From NCBI GenBank assembly GCA_025024175.1, contig QCXZ01000053.1, positions 9,176,001-9,240,000 on the forward strand: a stretch of DNA of 64,000 nucleotides. Reading direction: 5' to 3'. Below the pieces are notes generated by a model. The model was not told the origin of the DNA. It worked only from the letters and a program-made list of their open reading frames with translations, and did not search any database. A program made the translations under genes and the position numbers. The stretch comes from Rhyzopertha dominica (taxonomy: Eukaryota; Arthropoda; Insecta; Coleoptera; Bostrichidae). Positions 28,546-39,378 of this stretch are shown here, in pieces; the stretch's first letter is position 1; each line of letters begins with the position of its first letter.

Positions 28546-29988
28546 CTGAATAAATTATGAATCGCAAAACACCAATAAACAATACAGACAAACCAATAAA
28601 CTTATAAAAGTTGTATTTTAACTAAAATTTCTGTACGCAATATGAATACATCACTGCATATACGGTTGCATAACTTTCAGCCATTTTTAGAATCACTATT
28701 TCCAATACGGCGTCCATGTAAAAACAATATGGCGGAGGGTTTTCACACTCTAGTTATATATGACACCTCACTGGCGTGCCCAAACCATGCCCAAACCAGA
28801 GGCCAAAGGTCTGTTATCGTGTCCGTTTTTGTGGGTTCTGTGTTCTGTCCTTTGTTCGTTGTGACTTTTGTGTGCCTCACCGTTCATCTACCGTATCTCT
28901 GATAAAATCTATATCCACAGCAATGTACAATTTTTAGTCTTGGCACCAAAAGATGGGTTTTAGTAAAAAATTGGTTAATATAAGATCAGAGGATAATCAG
29001 AGGTAAGATTTGCCATAATTCTACAAAAGAGCTCAATAATGTCCAGTTTATCTTTGCAGATGATTGCCAAGAAATAAACATGGGAGTTGGTAGTGTTAAA
29101 ATATTCAGCGTTCTAAGAGGGTTAATGTAAAATATCAAGCAAGCAAGTATTAAAAAATGTGCAAATAGCTAACGAAGATACTGAACATACCAATAATATA
29201 GTGGAGAAGGACGACCTCTCCTAAACATTTATCCAATGAGCAAAAGCGAAGTCTTTCTACAACATGGGCATTTATAGTAACCGACTATTCACAATATGGG
29301 AGATTACGATGTTCTAATCTGAAGCTTTGATATCGAATGGCAGTCGCGATATGTGAGCCGGCCAACCTGGTGGCATGAACCTCACAGTCGTGGACACCTG
29401 AGACGAAGATGAGTGATATTTACACCAAATTTGAGAACTCCACATTTCCAACAAGAAAGAGATCCAATACATGTGCTTCATGTCGGAAAAAATATGAAAG
29501 CTTAGCACGGAATTGTAAAGAACGGCATACTCTAAGATAGTTCAGTTCATTAAAGTGAATGTTTCTTTGCCTGCATCTTGATCTTATTGAAGAATTGCAT
29601 TTTGATTGTGTATGCTGACTTTTAACCTGTTTCAAGGTGACAGGATTTATTTCTTTTTATATTATATATGTATAATGGTAGTATTATTTCCACCCATTTA
29701 AATTCATTTTCCTATTGTTTTTTCTCTTTCGTTTCTTGTGGCACATTCTATTTTGATATTCTATTTGCAAGCTGTTTTTAGTTCCAGTTTTTAGTCCCAG
29801 TTGACTTTTTATAAGCTGATGTTCAATATGTAAATCAGCATTTCTTGCTGTGGTTGGCTCAGTAGTTTTCATGGGTTTGTAATGGTTTGTTACATGATTG
29901 AAGAACCTATCGTTATAGCGGAAATAATTTATTTTACCCACTGTAACTGGAAATTTTTTACGAACATTTTGGTTGTTCACTTCATATA
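28546..29988. other. Spacer with no supported gene
   Basis: Includes a candidate YY1-like site, AATATGGCGG, near 28727-28736, and a lysine-rich minus-strand ORF at 29684-30001 that I do not recognise. Nothing else stands out. Confidence 0.4.
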
Positions 29989-30165
29989 GGCCCCGTTGCA
30001 CAAAGCGTGGTTAACCAGACCCCCTGGTTAACACGCGGGTCAACGGGCAATTGTCATGGAANCGGTTCTTTTTAAGCGTCCTTCACTGGTGCTGCCTATG
30101 GCAACGGCTGGTTAACCGCGTGTTAACCAGGGGGTCTGGTTAACCACGCTTTGTGCAACGGGGCC
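29989..30165. mobile_element. MITE, GGCCCCGTTGCACAAA family
   Basis: A 177-bp element with long, nearly perfect inverted termini: GGCCCCGTTGCACAAAGCGT at the left and its complement at the right, continuing through GGTTAACCAGACCCCCTGG. ATA flanks both sides (29986-29988 and 30166-30168). Same family as 4277-4422. An N lies at 30062. Confidence 0.88.
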
Positions 30166-30635
30166 ATAGTCTCATTATTTACACGAGGCAATTATTTTGT
30201 TAACTTCGCTGGTACATTTTGTTTTTAGTGGAAAAGGGAATCACAGTTTCGTCTGCATTTGGTTGTGGTGTAGATAGCATTTTGATGCCTTGATAATATC
30301 ATGAATATTTTAATGTGTGTCACTCATTGTTTTCTTGCATCTTGTCTTCATTACAGAATATGATGGTTTTCAGTATCTTTATTTATGTAGTGGTGTTATT
30401 TACATATGGAATTATGGTGGTGTCCTTGTCTTCAGTATGTTCCTGGTTAGGAATACCTCCACTCAGGATGCCGAAAAAAGTTTTAAGTTTCATTTTCATT
30501 TCAAATTGTAAAACTACAAATACCAGCTATACAGTTTATCGTCATAAGTATAAAATTACCGTATAAAAACAATGCTTATCGTAATTTAACAATTAAGAAG
30601 CTATGTACCACCACATATTTATTCGTTTTTCTGCT
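30166..30635. other. Spacer without recognised features
   Basis: Two overlapping short plus-strand ORFs (30315-30566) are hydrophobic but unlike any family I know. Confidence 0.45.
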
Positions 30636-30639
30636 TTAA

Positions 30640-33161
30640 CCCTTTCAGACCCGAATTAATTTTAAAATCTCCAAAAATTTTTTTTATGGTTGTTTTATTT
30701 TTATATGATCAATTAATAGCAAAAACAAGAAAATTTTTGGTTTTTTTTATTTTTTTCAAAAATTATGAATATGTCCATTACAATGGACAATGGGTCACAA
30801 ATGTTGTAGAAAGATACAAATTTAACTAATTATGTGCCTAACAATAAAAATAGAAAAATGATCAAAAAATATTATTTGGCATGAAATTCTTTGAAACAAT
30901 TTCGATTTTTAACAAAACAAAGATGAACTTTACACTTGATGCAGTAGACGTGGGTTTTACCAGTACATTTTAATTTTTTGCATCTAGTAGCTTCTTTCAT
31001 TTCATCGTATTCAGGCATATGATCAAACATGTCTAGCTGGAGTTCCCGTAATGGCATGCATTCACCAGATTTTCTTTTGGAAGATTGAGGAGAATCACAG
31101 AGGTTTTCTTTACTAGGCCGTCCAGCTTTTCGTTTCAAATTACAAGGCTTTCCTACTTTTATAAGAGATTCAGCAATATGAATTTTGAAATGTAAGGAGT
31201 CGAGTACGTTTTTTTTATTAATTTTTGCATTTTCAGCATCTTTCTTGTATTCCAACCAACTGTTGGTACAAGCCAAATCTACAGCGTGAAATATCATTCG
31301 CAACGTCCATTTTTTGGATTTTATAAAAATGCGATAATGCCCTACAAGTTGGTCGAGAGAGTCGACTCCTCCCATACATTGATTATATAATTTTACAACT
31401 TCTGGACGTTTGATTTCAATATATTCTTTTCTAGTTTTATCCCATCGTCTAGCGGTATCTTCTTCGCCAATTCCTACAAAATTTGAAGCCAGAGTTACTG
31501 TGCGATTATCCACCCACTTGCAAAGTACAATGGAGTTATCTGCATTGACGACTTCTTCGCTGAATCCTCTATTTCGTTTTAGTGCATTTTTATCAGGTAG
31601 CAAAGGTGGATTGTTAAATCTGTTTACCCGCACTGTTCCAGCTGCATGAATCTTTTTTGTTGTAGCGCCTCAAACAAGTTATAGGTCGAAAAATAATTAT
31701 CAAAGTATAGATAATGACCTGCAGGAACATTTTCTGCCAATTTGAGAACAACAGCAGCTCCTAAGCCGAATTTTGTAACCATGTGTTTATCAAGTTCCGT
31801 TGTAGCACCTTGGTATATGAGGAAGTCGTACGCCATCCCACTTTTTCCGCAAATGACAAAAATTTTCACTCCCCATGGACATGGTTTACCCTTGACATAC
31901 TGTATAATAGAAAGATGCCCTGTAAACGGCACCATTTGTTCGTCAACACATACATTTTTCTCCATAACAAGTTCATGGCATCGTTTTCTTATGCTGTCAA
32001 AAAATGGCCTAATTTTATATAATCTGTCAGTATTGTTTTCAGGCTTTTCCAAATTATTCACAATGTGCAGATTGGTGCGTAATTGAAAAAATCGGTCTCT
32101 ACTCATTGTCTCAGTAAATAAGGTCATATTCAAGGACTTTTCCCAATACATTCTGACGCGGGGGAATCCCAAACAAGACATCATTATATGCAGACCAAAT
32201 AAATTTTTTATCTCTTCAAAATTGCAGGGTTTGAAATTATTTCCTTGCTGCAAAGCATAGATATTCGTCATTTCCGCTACTTTTCGAAAGATATCTTCAG
32301 GAATATATCTGTAGAAATAATTTATTGGATCCATCACAACAGCGTCTCCTTCCTTTTGTTCATCTGGAGTTTCACTCTCAAAAGAGATTTTTGAAAATTT
32401 ATTTTTGTCCATTTTATATCTGCTTTTTTTGTGCATCTATCTTCCCTAAAGTGAGCCTCTTCTTCATTTTCATGCACAACCGTATCTGCAAATTCTTCCG
32501 CACCTTGAAGTTCTTCTTCAGGTTGATCCTCATTTAGATTTGCAATTTCTGCTTGAACTTCAATTGTTCTTGGCGCAGACTTTGCACTATTTCTTATATC
32601 GACGATCTCGTCATCACCGCTGTCATCTTCAAGATCCGAGAAATTGTTTATTCTCTCTAAAACTCTCTCACATTCTTTGTCAAGGGATTCATCATCCAAG
32701 AATGAAAGCAGAATTTCGGCATCAAGGGGATTATCTGGATTGTAGAGCCCTAAGAAAAACTTAACTTAGTCCCAGTGTCCACTATAATGGACAGTGATAT
32801 AAATACTGTGTTTTGAGTGACATTTGACGTTTACGAGCTACTAAAATGCCAATAATAACTACATTCAACCTTTATTATACTATCAAATACAAATTTTTTG
32901 CAATGCGAGTTCCCGATATTAAAAATAAAATGGATTTTACTTACGTTTGCAAGAACTTGCTACTCCCGCCATTGTACGCCTGTCATATAAGCAGATTTTT
33001 TTGATGACAGTATGAACAGCAAGCGCTGTCTGCATGTATTTATGATAATACAGGTTTCTTTAACACAAGGTCAACTAGAAAACTGTAATAGATGTTAAGA
33101 TTAATTTTACAGAACCCTCTAAGTTCAGTGTCCATTGTAATGGACGTCGGGTCTGAAAGGG
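30640..33161 (-). mobile_element. piggyBac element 1 (2.52 kb)
   Basis: Ends are CCCTTTCAGACCCG and CGGGTCTGAAAGGG, each next to a TTAA (30636-30639 and 33162-33165), the fixed target of piggyBac. It encodes a spliced transposase on the minus strand. GTCCAT-type palindromes lie inside both ends (30773, 32777, 33130). Its right TTAA is also the left TTAA of piggyBac element 2. Confidence 0.93.
30872..32972 (-). pseudogene. piggyBac transposase 1, two exons, two single-base frameshifts
   Basis: Exon 1 is 32945-32972 (MAGVASSCK) with a GTAAGT donor. Exon 2 is 30872-32749 after a TTTTTCTTAG acceptor, continuing RLYNPDNPLDAEILLSFLDD. The acidic N-terminus is followed by the DDE_Tnp_1_7 catalytic core: VDEQMVPFTG, YLYFDNYFST and CMGGVDSLDQ carry the three catalytic aspartates. 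The C-terminus has the cysteine-rich domain (CKKLKCTGKTHVYCIKCKVH). The frame is broken twice, each time by one missing A in an A run (32424-32430 and 31653-31658). Total coding length is 1906 nt; adding the two bases gives 636 codons including the stop. The copy is thus either very recently dead or intact with sequencing errors. Confidence 0.9.
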
Positions 33162-33165
33162 TTAA

Positions 33166-35725
33166 CCTCCTGGGACCCAGAGACGTTATTTTATTAGATC
33201 ACCATGAAACTTTATGGGTGATTTTAAAAGGCAAAATGAAACAACTTTTCTTAATAAGTTTTTTATTTTTTCTTTTGGTTTTCAAAAAAAACTGTGTCCA
33301 TTTTAGTGGACATAAGGTTGCTTTCCTACCAAAAAATTAAATATGCACAAAGGAACAAAGATTCTAAAAAAGTATAAAAACAGTTTTAAAAGTCCTAAAT
33401 CTACTTGTGAAAGTCTTTAAAACAATTTCTTTCACTGGTAATGCACAAAAAAAAGTTGCAAGCTTCACAAAAGAACTTTGTTTTCTTTTTGCAATCTTGA
33501 TTTTTACACCTTACGGAATTTTTTATTGAAGCTATTGCCGGAAAATGATGACGATTTCTCTTTAAAGTTGGAGAATCGCATACTTTTGGTGAGTCAACTC
33601 TGCCCTTAGAATTGGCTCTGGTACTCAAAGATCTTGGCAAGTCCAAAAAGAAATCGTTTTGATCTGACAGCAAATATGTAGCAAACTCAATTTTAAAATC
33701 GAGGTATTGCTGAATATTTCGGTTAGTGGTGTTCAGCCGCTTTTTGTCGCGTCTGTAAAGAATCCAAGAATTGGCCATTGCTAAATCAAAGAAGTGTAGA
33801 ATAACTCTAACGGTCCATTTTTTGCATCTTGCTTGTATTCTGTAATAACTTATCATTCGATCGATCAAATCTATACCCCCCATGCATTCATTGTATTTAG
33901 AAACTATGTTAGGTCTGGGTACTTGAATGTACTTTGCTTCTTTCTTCGACCACCTTTTGCATTCGTTGTATGGTTGACTTCCCTGTCCCGTGGACGCTAG
34001 AAGAACTGGCTTCATATCGTACCATTTAACAATGATAATTTTTCGTCTTCACGCAATAACTGTTCCGATGCTCCACGTCCCATTTTGCTCATCATTTTGT
34101 CGCTGGTTAAATGAACAGCTGAAGGAATGCGCGACTTCATTATAGTTCCTGTGCCATACATTTTTTGTTGGTGTAGATGTTCAAGTAGAGGTAAAGTGGT
34201 AAAATATCTATCGAAGTATAGGTGTGTACCAGGTAGCAATGTTTGTGTTAGTCGAATTACAGCTGATGGACCAATTCCCAAATTCTTATAATTGTCTTCC
34301 AAAAATGTATTTTTTCCTTGGTACAATTCAAAATCAATTACCAGTCCATCTGGAGCAGCACAAACAAAATTTTTTAAACCTTCTGGATTTGGTTTTCCTC
34401 TTACAAACTGTTTCATCGCACAGACACCAGTAAATGGAATCATTTGTTCATCCACGGCTACAGTTTTTTCTCTAGGTAAACTTAAACAAGCATTTTTTAC
34501 TTTATTCATTAAAGGACGGACCTTCCAAAATTTATCTGAATTCCTTTCAGCCGCAGTAACATCGCCATCAAACCACTACCTTTAGATTACTCCTAATTGA
34601 AAAAAAACCTATCACGTGTCATATTTCTTGCAATAGCTTCAACCCTAGTAGTTTTAGCCCAATACATTCGAATACGTGGGTATTTTAAACAAGACATCAA
34701 GGTTATCATCCCAAGAAATTTTTTAATCTCAAGTAGTGTTAAATTTAGTGACACTCCCTTGACTTCAACATATCGGGCATTTGTACAATCGCAAATTTTT
34801 TGGAAATCTTCATCCGTGAAATACATGGACAAATAATCCTTTGCCGTCCAAGCGAGACGTCTTTCAAAGTCATTTCAGGTTCGGTCCAGTCAAAATTAGG
34901 AGGTGTAAAGGTGGATTTTCTTTTCCAAGATGTCCGCTTTGCCTTGCTGGTGCTATTTTGAGCTTGAGCTACAAGTAAATTGTCTCGAACAACACTCAAC
35001 GGAAGTAGATCATCTTCATCATCATCTTCCTCGCTGTCTTCCCTTTCTTCTCTTTGATCAATTGCCGCCTCCTCCTCCGTTTGCTCATTTTGGAGTTCGT
35101 CGTTAAATATTTCTTCAGGTTCAGGATCCAATTCGTTTTCTTCATCTGATATGTCTATGTCGGAACAATCGGCATTTAGTAGCTCAAGAAGTTTCTCGTC
35201 ATCAACTCCAGGTCTAAGGGATTTCTTATTGCCAAATATTGCTGAAAATAAAAAATAAGAAAATTTAAATATCTTACGAGCATGACCTAGCGTCCATTTA
35301 ATTGGAATAATAGGTTATCAAATAACATGCTTAATTAGAGAAGAACAACCTAGTGTCCATTAAAATGGACCATTCATTCTAAGACTGTTTACAAGCATAA
35401 AAATAATATTTTTGGATCTAAAAGTAATTTAAACTATCAATTACACACTACTTGTTATAAATTGTTTACAAAAAATCAATTTATGTGATTATAAACGGCG
35501 TACTTACCATCGTAAGTTAGATTACGAAACGCCGCCATTGCACCACTATAAAAACCAAATTTAAGANCAGGTGTTCGCGCTCCGTTCACGCAAAGTATGT
35601 GAAGATGGCAGCACTTACATGTCCAATATAATGTTTTGTGGGTTTTAAGTCGCTAAAATATATATTAAGAATATTAAGATTGAAAAACTGATTGTCCATT
35701 TAAATGGACAGTGGGTCCCAGGAGG
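33166..35725 (-). mobile_element. piggyBac element 2 (2.56 kb)
   Basis: Ends are CCTCCTGGGACCCA and TGGGTCCCAGGAGG. The left end abuts the TTAA at 33162-33165 shared with element 1. The right end is followed by ATAT rather than TTAA, so the outer target copy has mutated or been lost. GTCCAT-type palindromes lie at 33296, 35292, 35355 and 35694. An N lies at 35566. Confidence 0.9.
33401..35538 (-). pseudogene. piggyBac transposase 2, two exons, several frameshifts
   Basis: Exon 1 is 35508-35538 (MAAFRNLTYD, donor GTAAGT); exon 2 is 33401-35241 after a TTTTCAG acceptor, beginning AIFGNKKSLRPGVDDEKL. Catalytic motifs VDEQMIPFTG, LYFDRYFTT and CMGGIDLIDRM are present, as is the cysteine-rich tail (CKNQDCKKKTKFFCEACNFF). 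Four single-base indels break the frame: a deletion near 34850, an extra base in the A8 run at 34600-34607, an extra base near 34573, and a deletion near 34030. They cancel, so total length remains a multiple of three (1872 nt). The protein is clearly different from transposase 1 in sequence but shares exon layout. Confidence 0.88.
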
Positions 35726-35873
35726 ATATGGGATAAAAACGTCCCACGTATCCAACAACAGATGGAAAATTAAGAAATTAGAATTGTGCTACCAGTAATA
35801 TCAGCAGAAGATGTTTTTAGAAAAGCTTTTATAATTATCGCAGTGACCATACAGAAAAGCTTGTGTTCTCCAC

Positions 35874-37457
35874 ACTTGCAATATAGTGATAATATTAAGA
35901 CAATTTAATAAGTTGAGTGAACTCTTCAGGTGAATTTTAAATCATCCTGTTCTAGGATGATGGTTTTATTATAAAATGGTGGTGCCATATGCAGGCAATT
36001 TTTCCTAATATGCTTAATTTCTGTGTCACATTTTTTAGTCACACATGGCATTTATATGCCGAAGTTCGAAGCGGAAGTTTGCATTTCTTTTACCCAGTGG
36101 TATTTATTTTTTGCTTCACACTTGCAATATAGTGGGAATATTAATAATTTTCAATAAGTTGATTGAGTGAATTCTTCAGGTGAATTTTAAGTCATCCTGT
36201 TCTAGGATGACAGTTTTGTTATAAAATGATGGTGCCATATGCAGGCATTTTTTCCTAATATGGTTAATTTCTGTGTCGCATTTTTTAGTCACACATGGCA
36301 TTTATATGCCGAAATTGGAAGCGAAAGTTTGCATTTCTTTTACCCAGTGGTACTTTTCTTTTTGTTGCACACTTGCAATATAGTGAGAATATTAAGGCAG
36401 TTCATTAAGTTGATTGAGTGAATTCTTCAGGTGAATTTTAAATCATCCTGTTCTAAGATGACAATTTTATTATAAAATGGTGGTGCCATATGCAGGCATT
36501 TTTTCCTAATATGGTTAATTTCTGTGTCGCATTTTTTAGTCATACATGGCATTTATATGCCGAAGTTTGAAGCGGAAGTTTGCATTTCTTTTACCCAGTG
36601 GTATTTATTTTTTTGCTTCACACTTGCAATATAGTGGGAATATTAATAATTTTCAATAAGTTGATTGAGTGAATTCTTCAGGTGAATTTTAAGTCATCCT
36701 GTTCTAGGATGACAGTTTTGTTATAAAATGATGGTGCCATATGCAGGCATTTTTTCCTAATATGGTTAATTTCTGTGTCGCATTTTTTAGTCACACATGG
36801 CATTTATATGCCGAAATTGGAAGCGAAAGTTTGCATTTCTTTTACCCAGTGGTACTTTTCTTTTTGTTGCACACTTGCAATATAGTGAGAATATTAAGGC
36901 AGTTCATTAAGTTGATTGAGTGAATTCTTCAGGTGAATTTTAAATCATCCTGTTCTAAGATGACAATTTTATTATAAAATGGTGGTGCCATATGCAGGCA
37001 TTTTTTCCTAATATGGTTAATTTCTGTGTCGCATTTTTTAGTCATACATGGCATTTATATGCCGAAGTTTGAAGCGGAAGTTTGCATTTCTTTTACCCAG
37101 TGGTATTTTTCTTTTTGTTCCACACTTGCAATATAGTGAGGATATTAAGGCAGTTCAATATTTAGTGAGTGAATTCTTCAGGTGAATTTTAAATCATCCT
37201 GTTCTAGGATGACAGTTTATTATAAATTGGTGGTGCCATATGCAGGCATTTTTTCCTAATGGTTAATTTCTGTCGCATTTTTTAGTCACACTTGGCATTT
37301 ATATGCCGAAGTTCGAAGCGAAAGTTTGCATTTCTTTTACCTGGTGGTATTTTTAGTTTTGTTCCATACTTGCAATATAGTGAGAATATTAAGGCAGTTC
37401 AACAAGTTGATTGAGTGAATTCTTAAGGTGAATTTTAAATCATCCTGTTCTAGGACT
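35874..37457. repeat. 251-bp satellite array with 502-bp higher-order units
   Basis: The anchor ACTTGCAATATAG occurs at 35874, 36120, 36371, 36622, 36873, 37124 and 37368: spacings 246, 251, 251, 251, 251 and 244. Units alternate in two types: 36120-36370 and 36622-36872 look identical, and 36371-36621 and 36873-37123 differ only near the end. This makes a 502-bp dimer repeated twice inside more diverged outer copies. Each unit carries a hairpin (TCATCCTGTTCTAGGATGA). Identical 60-codon ORFs at 36239 and 36741 are by-products of the repeat. Confidence 0.95.
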
Positions 37458-37597
37458 GGTAATAATTTGTTTTTCGTCTTCATTGAGATATTGGATAAAG
37501 TAATATATTTGTGATAATCACCCACTTTTCACGTTCGTGTCGTAAATGACGAACACGAAGTTTGATGCATATACAAAGTACACTTTTCTAGAAATGA

Positions 37598-38400
37598 TCA
37601 CCAAAATTGGCTTAAAGCGTCTCTTTGCACACCTCCAAAATCCTCTGCTCCTTCCAAGTTACCATTCGGTAGCATAAGTTTTACATGTATTATTCCATTA
37701 ATATTATTGTTTGATAACACTTCGATAAGCTTTTCAAAGATGTGCCCCCTGCGAAGGGTTACAGTAATTTCCGATGCATTTTCAGGATCCGTTTCAATCA
37801 CCGCAATATTTTTCGCTACGTTGTTTATTGATAATTCGTCTTGTTGTAACTGTTCAACTAAAAGTCCGTCGAGAAAGCTTGTGTTTGATGACGCACTAAT
37901 AAAAAAATTTTCGTGTTGTCTAATCGATCGTAATCATAAATAAATATAGTGTTCGATTCATTTGCAGGCAATAGAATAATTTTTGAAGGAGCAGCGTCCT
38001 CATTTACTGTCACTCCGTCTACATTACTGGTATTTGAAAGCGAAGTATTTTCAAGGGTGCTGTCATCAGTAAGATCAAATATGGTAGACTGCACCACCGC
38101 TCACAACAGTTTCACATTTAGATTTTTTCCGTTGACAAATGCACTCCTTAAGTCTAAGTGAGTTTCGTCTGCAAAAACATCTGTTCGAGTGTAGTGTATT
38201 CATGGGTTTTCCTCTAAAATCCAGCAAATTGGTTGTAAATTTGTTTAAGGATGCACTCTGCGCACATTCTCCATTCGGAAAAAAATATTTTTTAGCTTCC
38301 AGTAGAAGGTCTTGTTTTTATAGTTCACTGGGACCCGAACTTTTGTTGTTCCTCCACCATTTGCAGTCCCTGCTCACATTGGTAGACTCACTTTGAAGAA
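37598..38400 (-). pseudogene. HECT-like (G2E3-like) protein fragment
   Basis: Minus-strand frames give EAKKYFFPNGECAQSASLNK (about 38294-38240), FADETHLDLRSAFVNGKN (about 38175-38115), and then, across one frameshift near 37880, ITVTLRRGHIFEKLIEVL and LEGAEDFGGVQRDALSQFW. The last two segments resemble the beginning of the HECT-type domain in the many 'G2/M-phase E3 ligase-like' genes of invertebrates. The catalytic cysteine region is missing and the open frame ends at the satellite side. Likely a gene fragment or pseudogene of a repetitive family; the assignment is moderate. Confidence 0.5.
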
Positions 38401-38509
38401 TTTATCTATTTGGGCAATTTAACTTACTTAATTAACTCAATATCAATGAATATGTTTATAGAATGAATAATTAGAGGCAAAACAGGTGAATCAAAAATAA
38501 ATTAAAAAA

Positions 38510-38903
38510 TAGTATTTAGTTAATCCACCCTTCGCAGCAACTAATCCTTGGCAGGCCGTCAATGCATTTCAATGCAATTTCTTGAAGTTTTGATTGTGAT
38601 TCCAGTGGTAAATGATTGTTTTTTATTGTTTTCTTTAGTTAGCTATCTTTTCAAACACACAAACATTTTCCAACGTAAACGTGGGATTTCCTTCTCTTCC
38701 AAATGATGCCCCATGCTGCACAAAAGCTTTTCTGTCCTCATTTGTGGAAGGAGTCTTGTCTCCAAGACCTTATATTGGCCCTGTTTCATGGTACCTTCAA
38801 CCACATAAAGGCGTGCCATGCCTTTACCACTTATGACAGACCAAACCATTACTGCTACGGGATGCTTAACAGTATTTACTAAGCGGTCATAATCATATTT
38901 TAC
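38510..38903 (-). pseudogene. Tc1-like transposase, 3' half
   Basis: Reads VKYDYDRLVNTVKHPVAVM, VWSVISGKGMARLYVVEGTM and KQGQYKVLETRLLPQM, a classic central Tc1 stretch, followed in another frame by LQEIALKCIDGLPRISCCEG near the C-terminus. It joins directly to the 5' half at 41694-42240 once the DUF7869 element is removed. The region with the second catalytic aspartate is degraded. Confidence 0.78.
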
Positions 38904-39378
38904 ATTTGTGGAGCTGATCTGCAAACCGCAGTTTTTGTAAAATGTCTTGTTTTAAGATAAATGCTGCAAATGATTTGCTAGATTACGCATGTTTTTTGTT
39001 CAGAAGTAAAATAAAGTGGCTGAGGTAGAAATGAATATGATAATATTCCATTAAACTAATATGCTAAATTATTATTAACTATTATATTAAAAAATGAGGG
39101 ATTTATAAAAAACTGCCAAATGTCAGTCAAAAGTAAATAAACTGCGTTTTGGTCGACAAATTTTCTTTACATCAACGATTTACTGGGCAGAATTCGGTAA
39201 TAAATTGTTGCACTTCTTTCTGATCATTTTTTACCCATTTCTTCCTCTTGCTTTTATCGTATTTTTTTTAAAAAGGTTTATTTGAGAATACAAACTTTAT
39301 AGCATGCAGGAACAAAAACGTAACATTCTTTCATCACTAAAAAGATCACAAAATCAAAGCAATCTCTACAAAACACTG

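Larger units (their letters stand above)
30773..35709. repeat. Seven GTCCATTnnAATGGAC palindromes in the two piggyBac elements
   Basis: Near-perfect 16-bp palindromes at 30773-30788, 32777-32792, 33130-33145 (element 1) and 33296-33311, 35292-35307, 35355-35370, 35694-35709 (element 2). They sit subterminally at both ends and in the 5' leader region upstream of or inside the first intron. The placement suggests transposase-binding or autoregulatory sites; that role is inferred, not shown. Confidence 0.85.

Noticed and set aside
36239..36923. Two identical 60-codon ORFs (36239-36421 and 36741-36923)
   Set aside because: They are the same satellite unit repeated 502 bp apart, with no family resemblance.
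35874..37457. CRISPR-like array of regular repeats
   Set aside because: The unit is a continuous 251-bp satellite without short repeat/unique spacer structure, and the DNA is from an animal.
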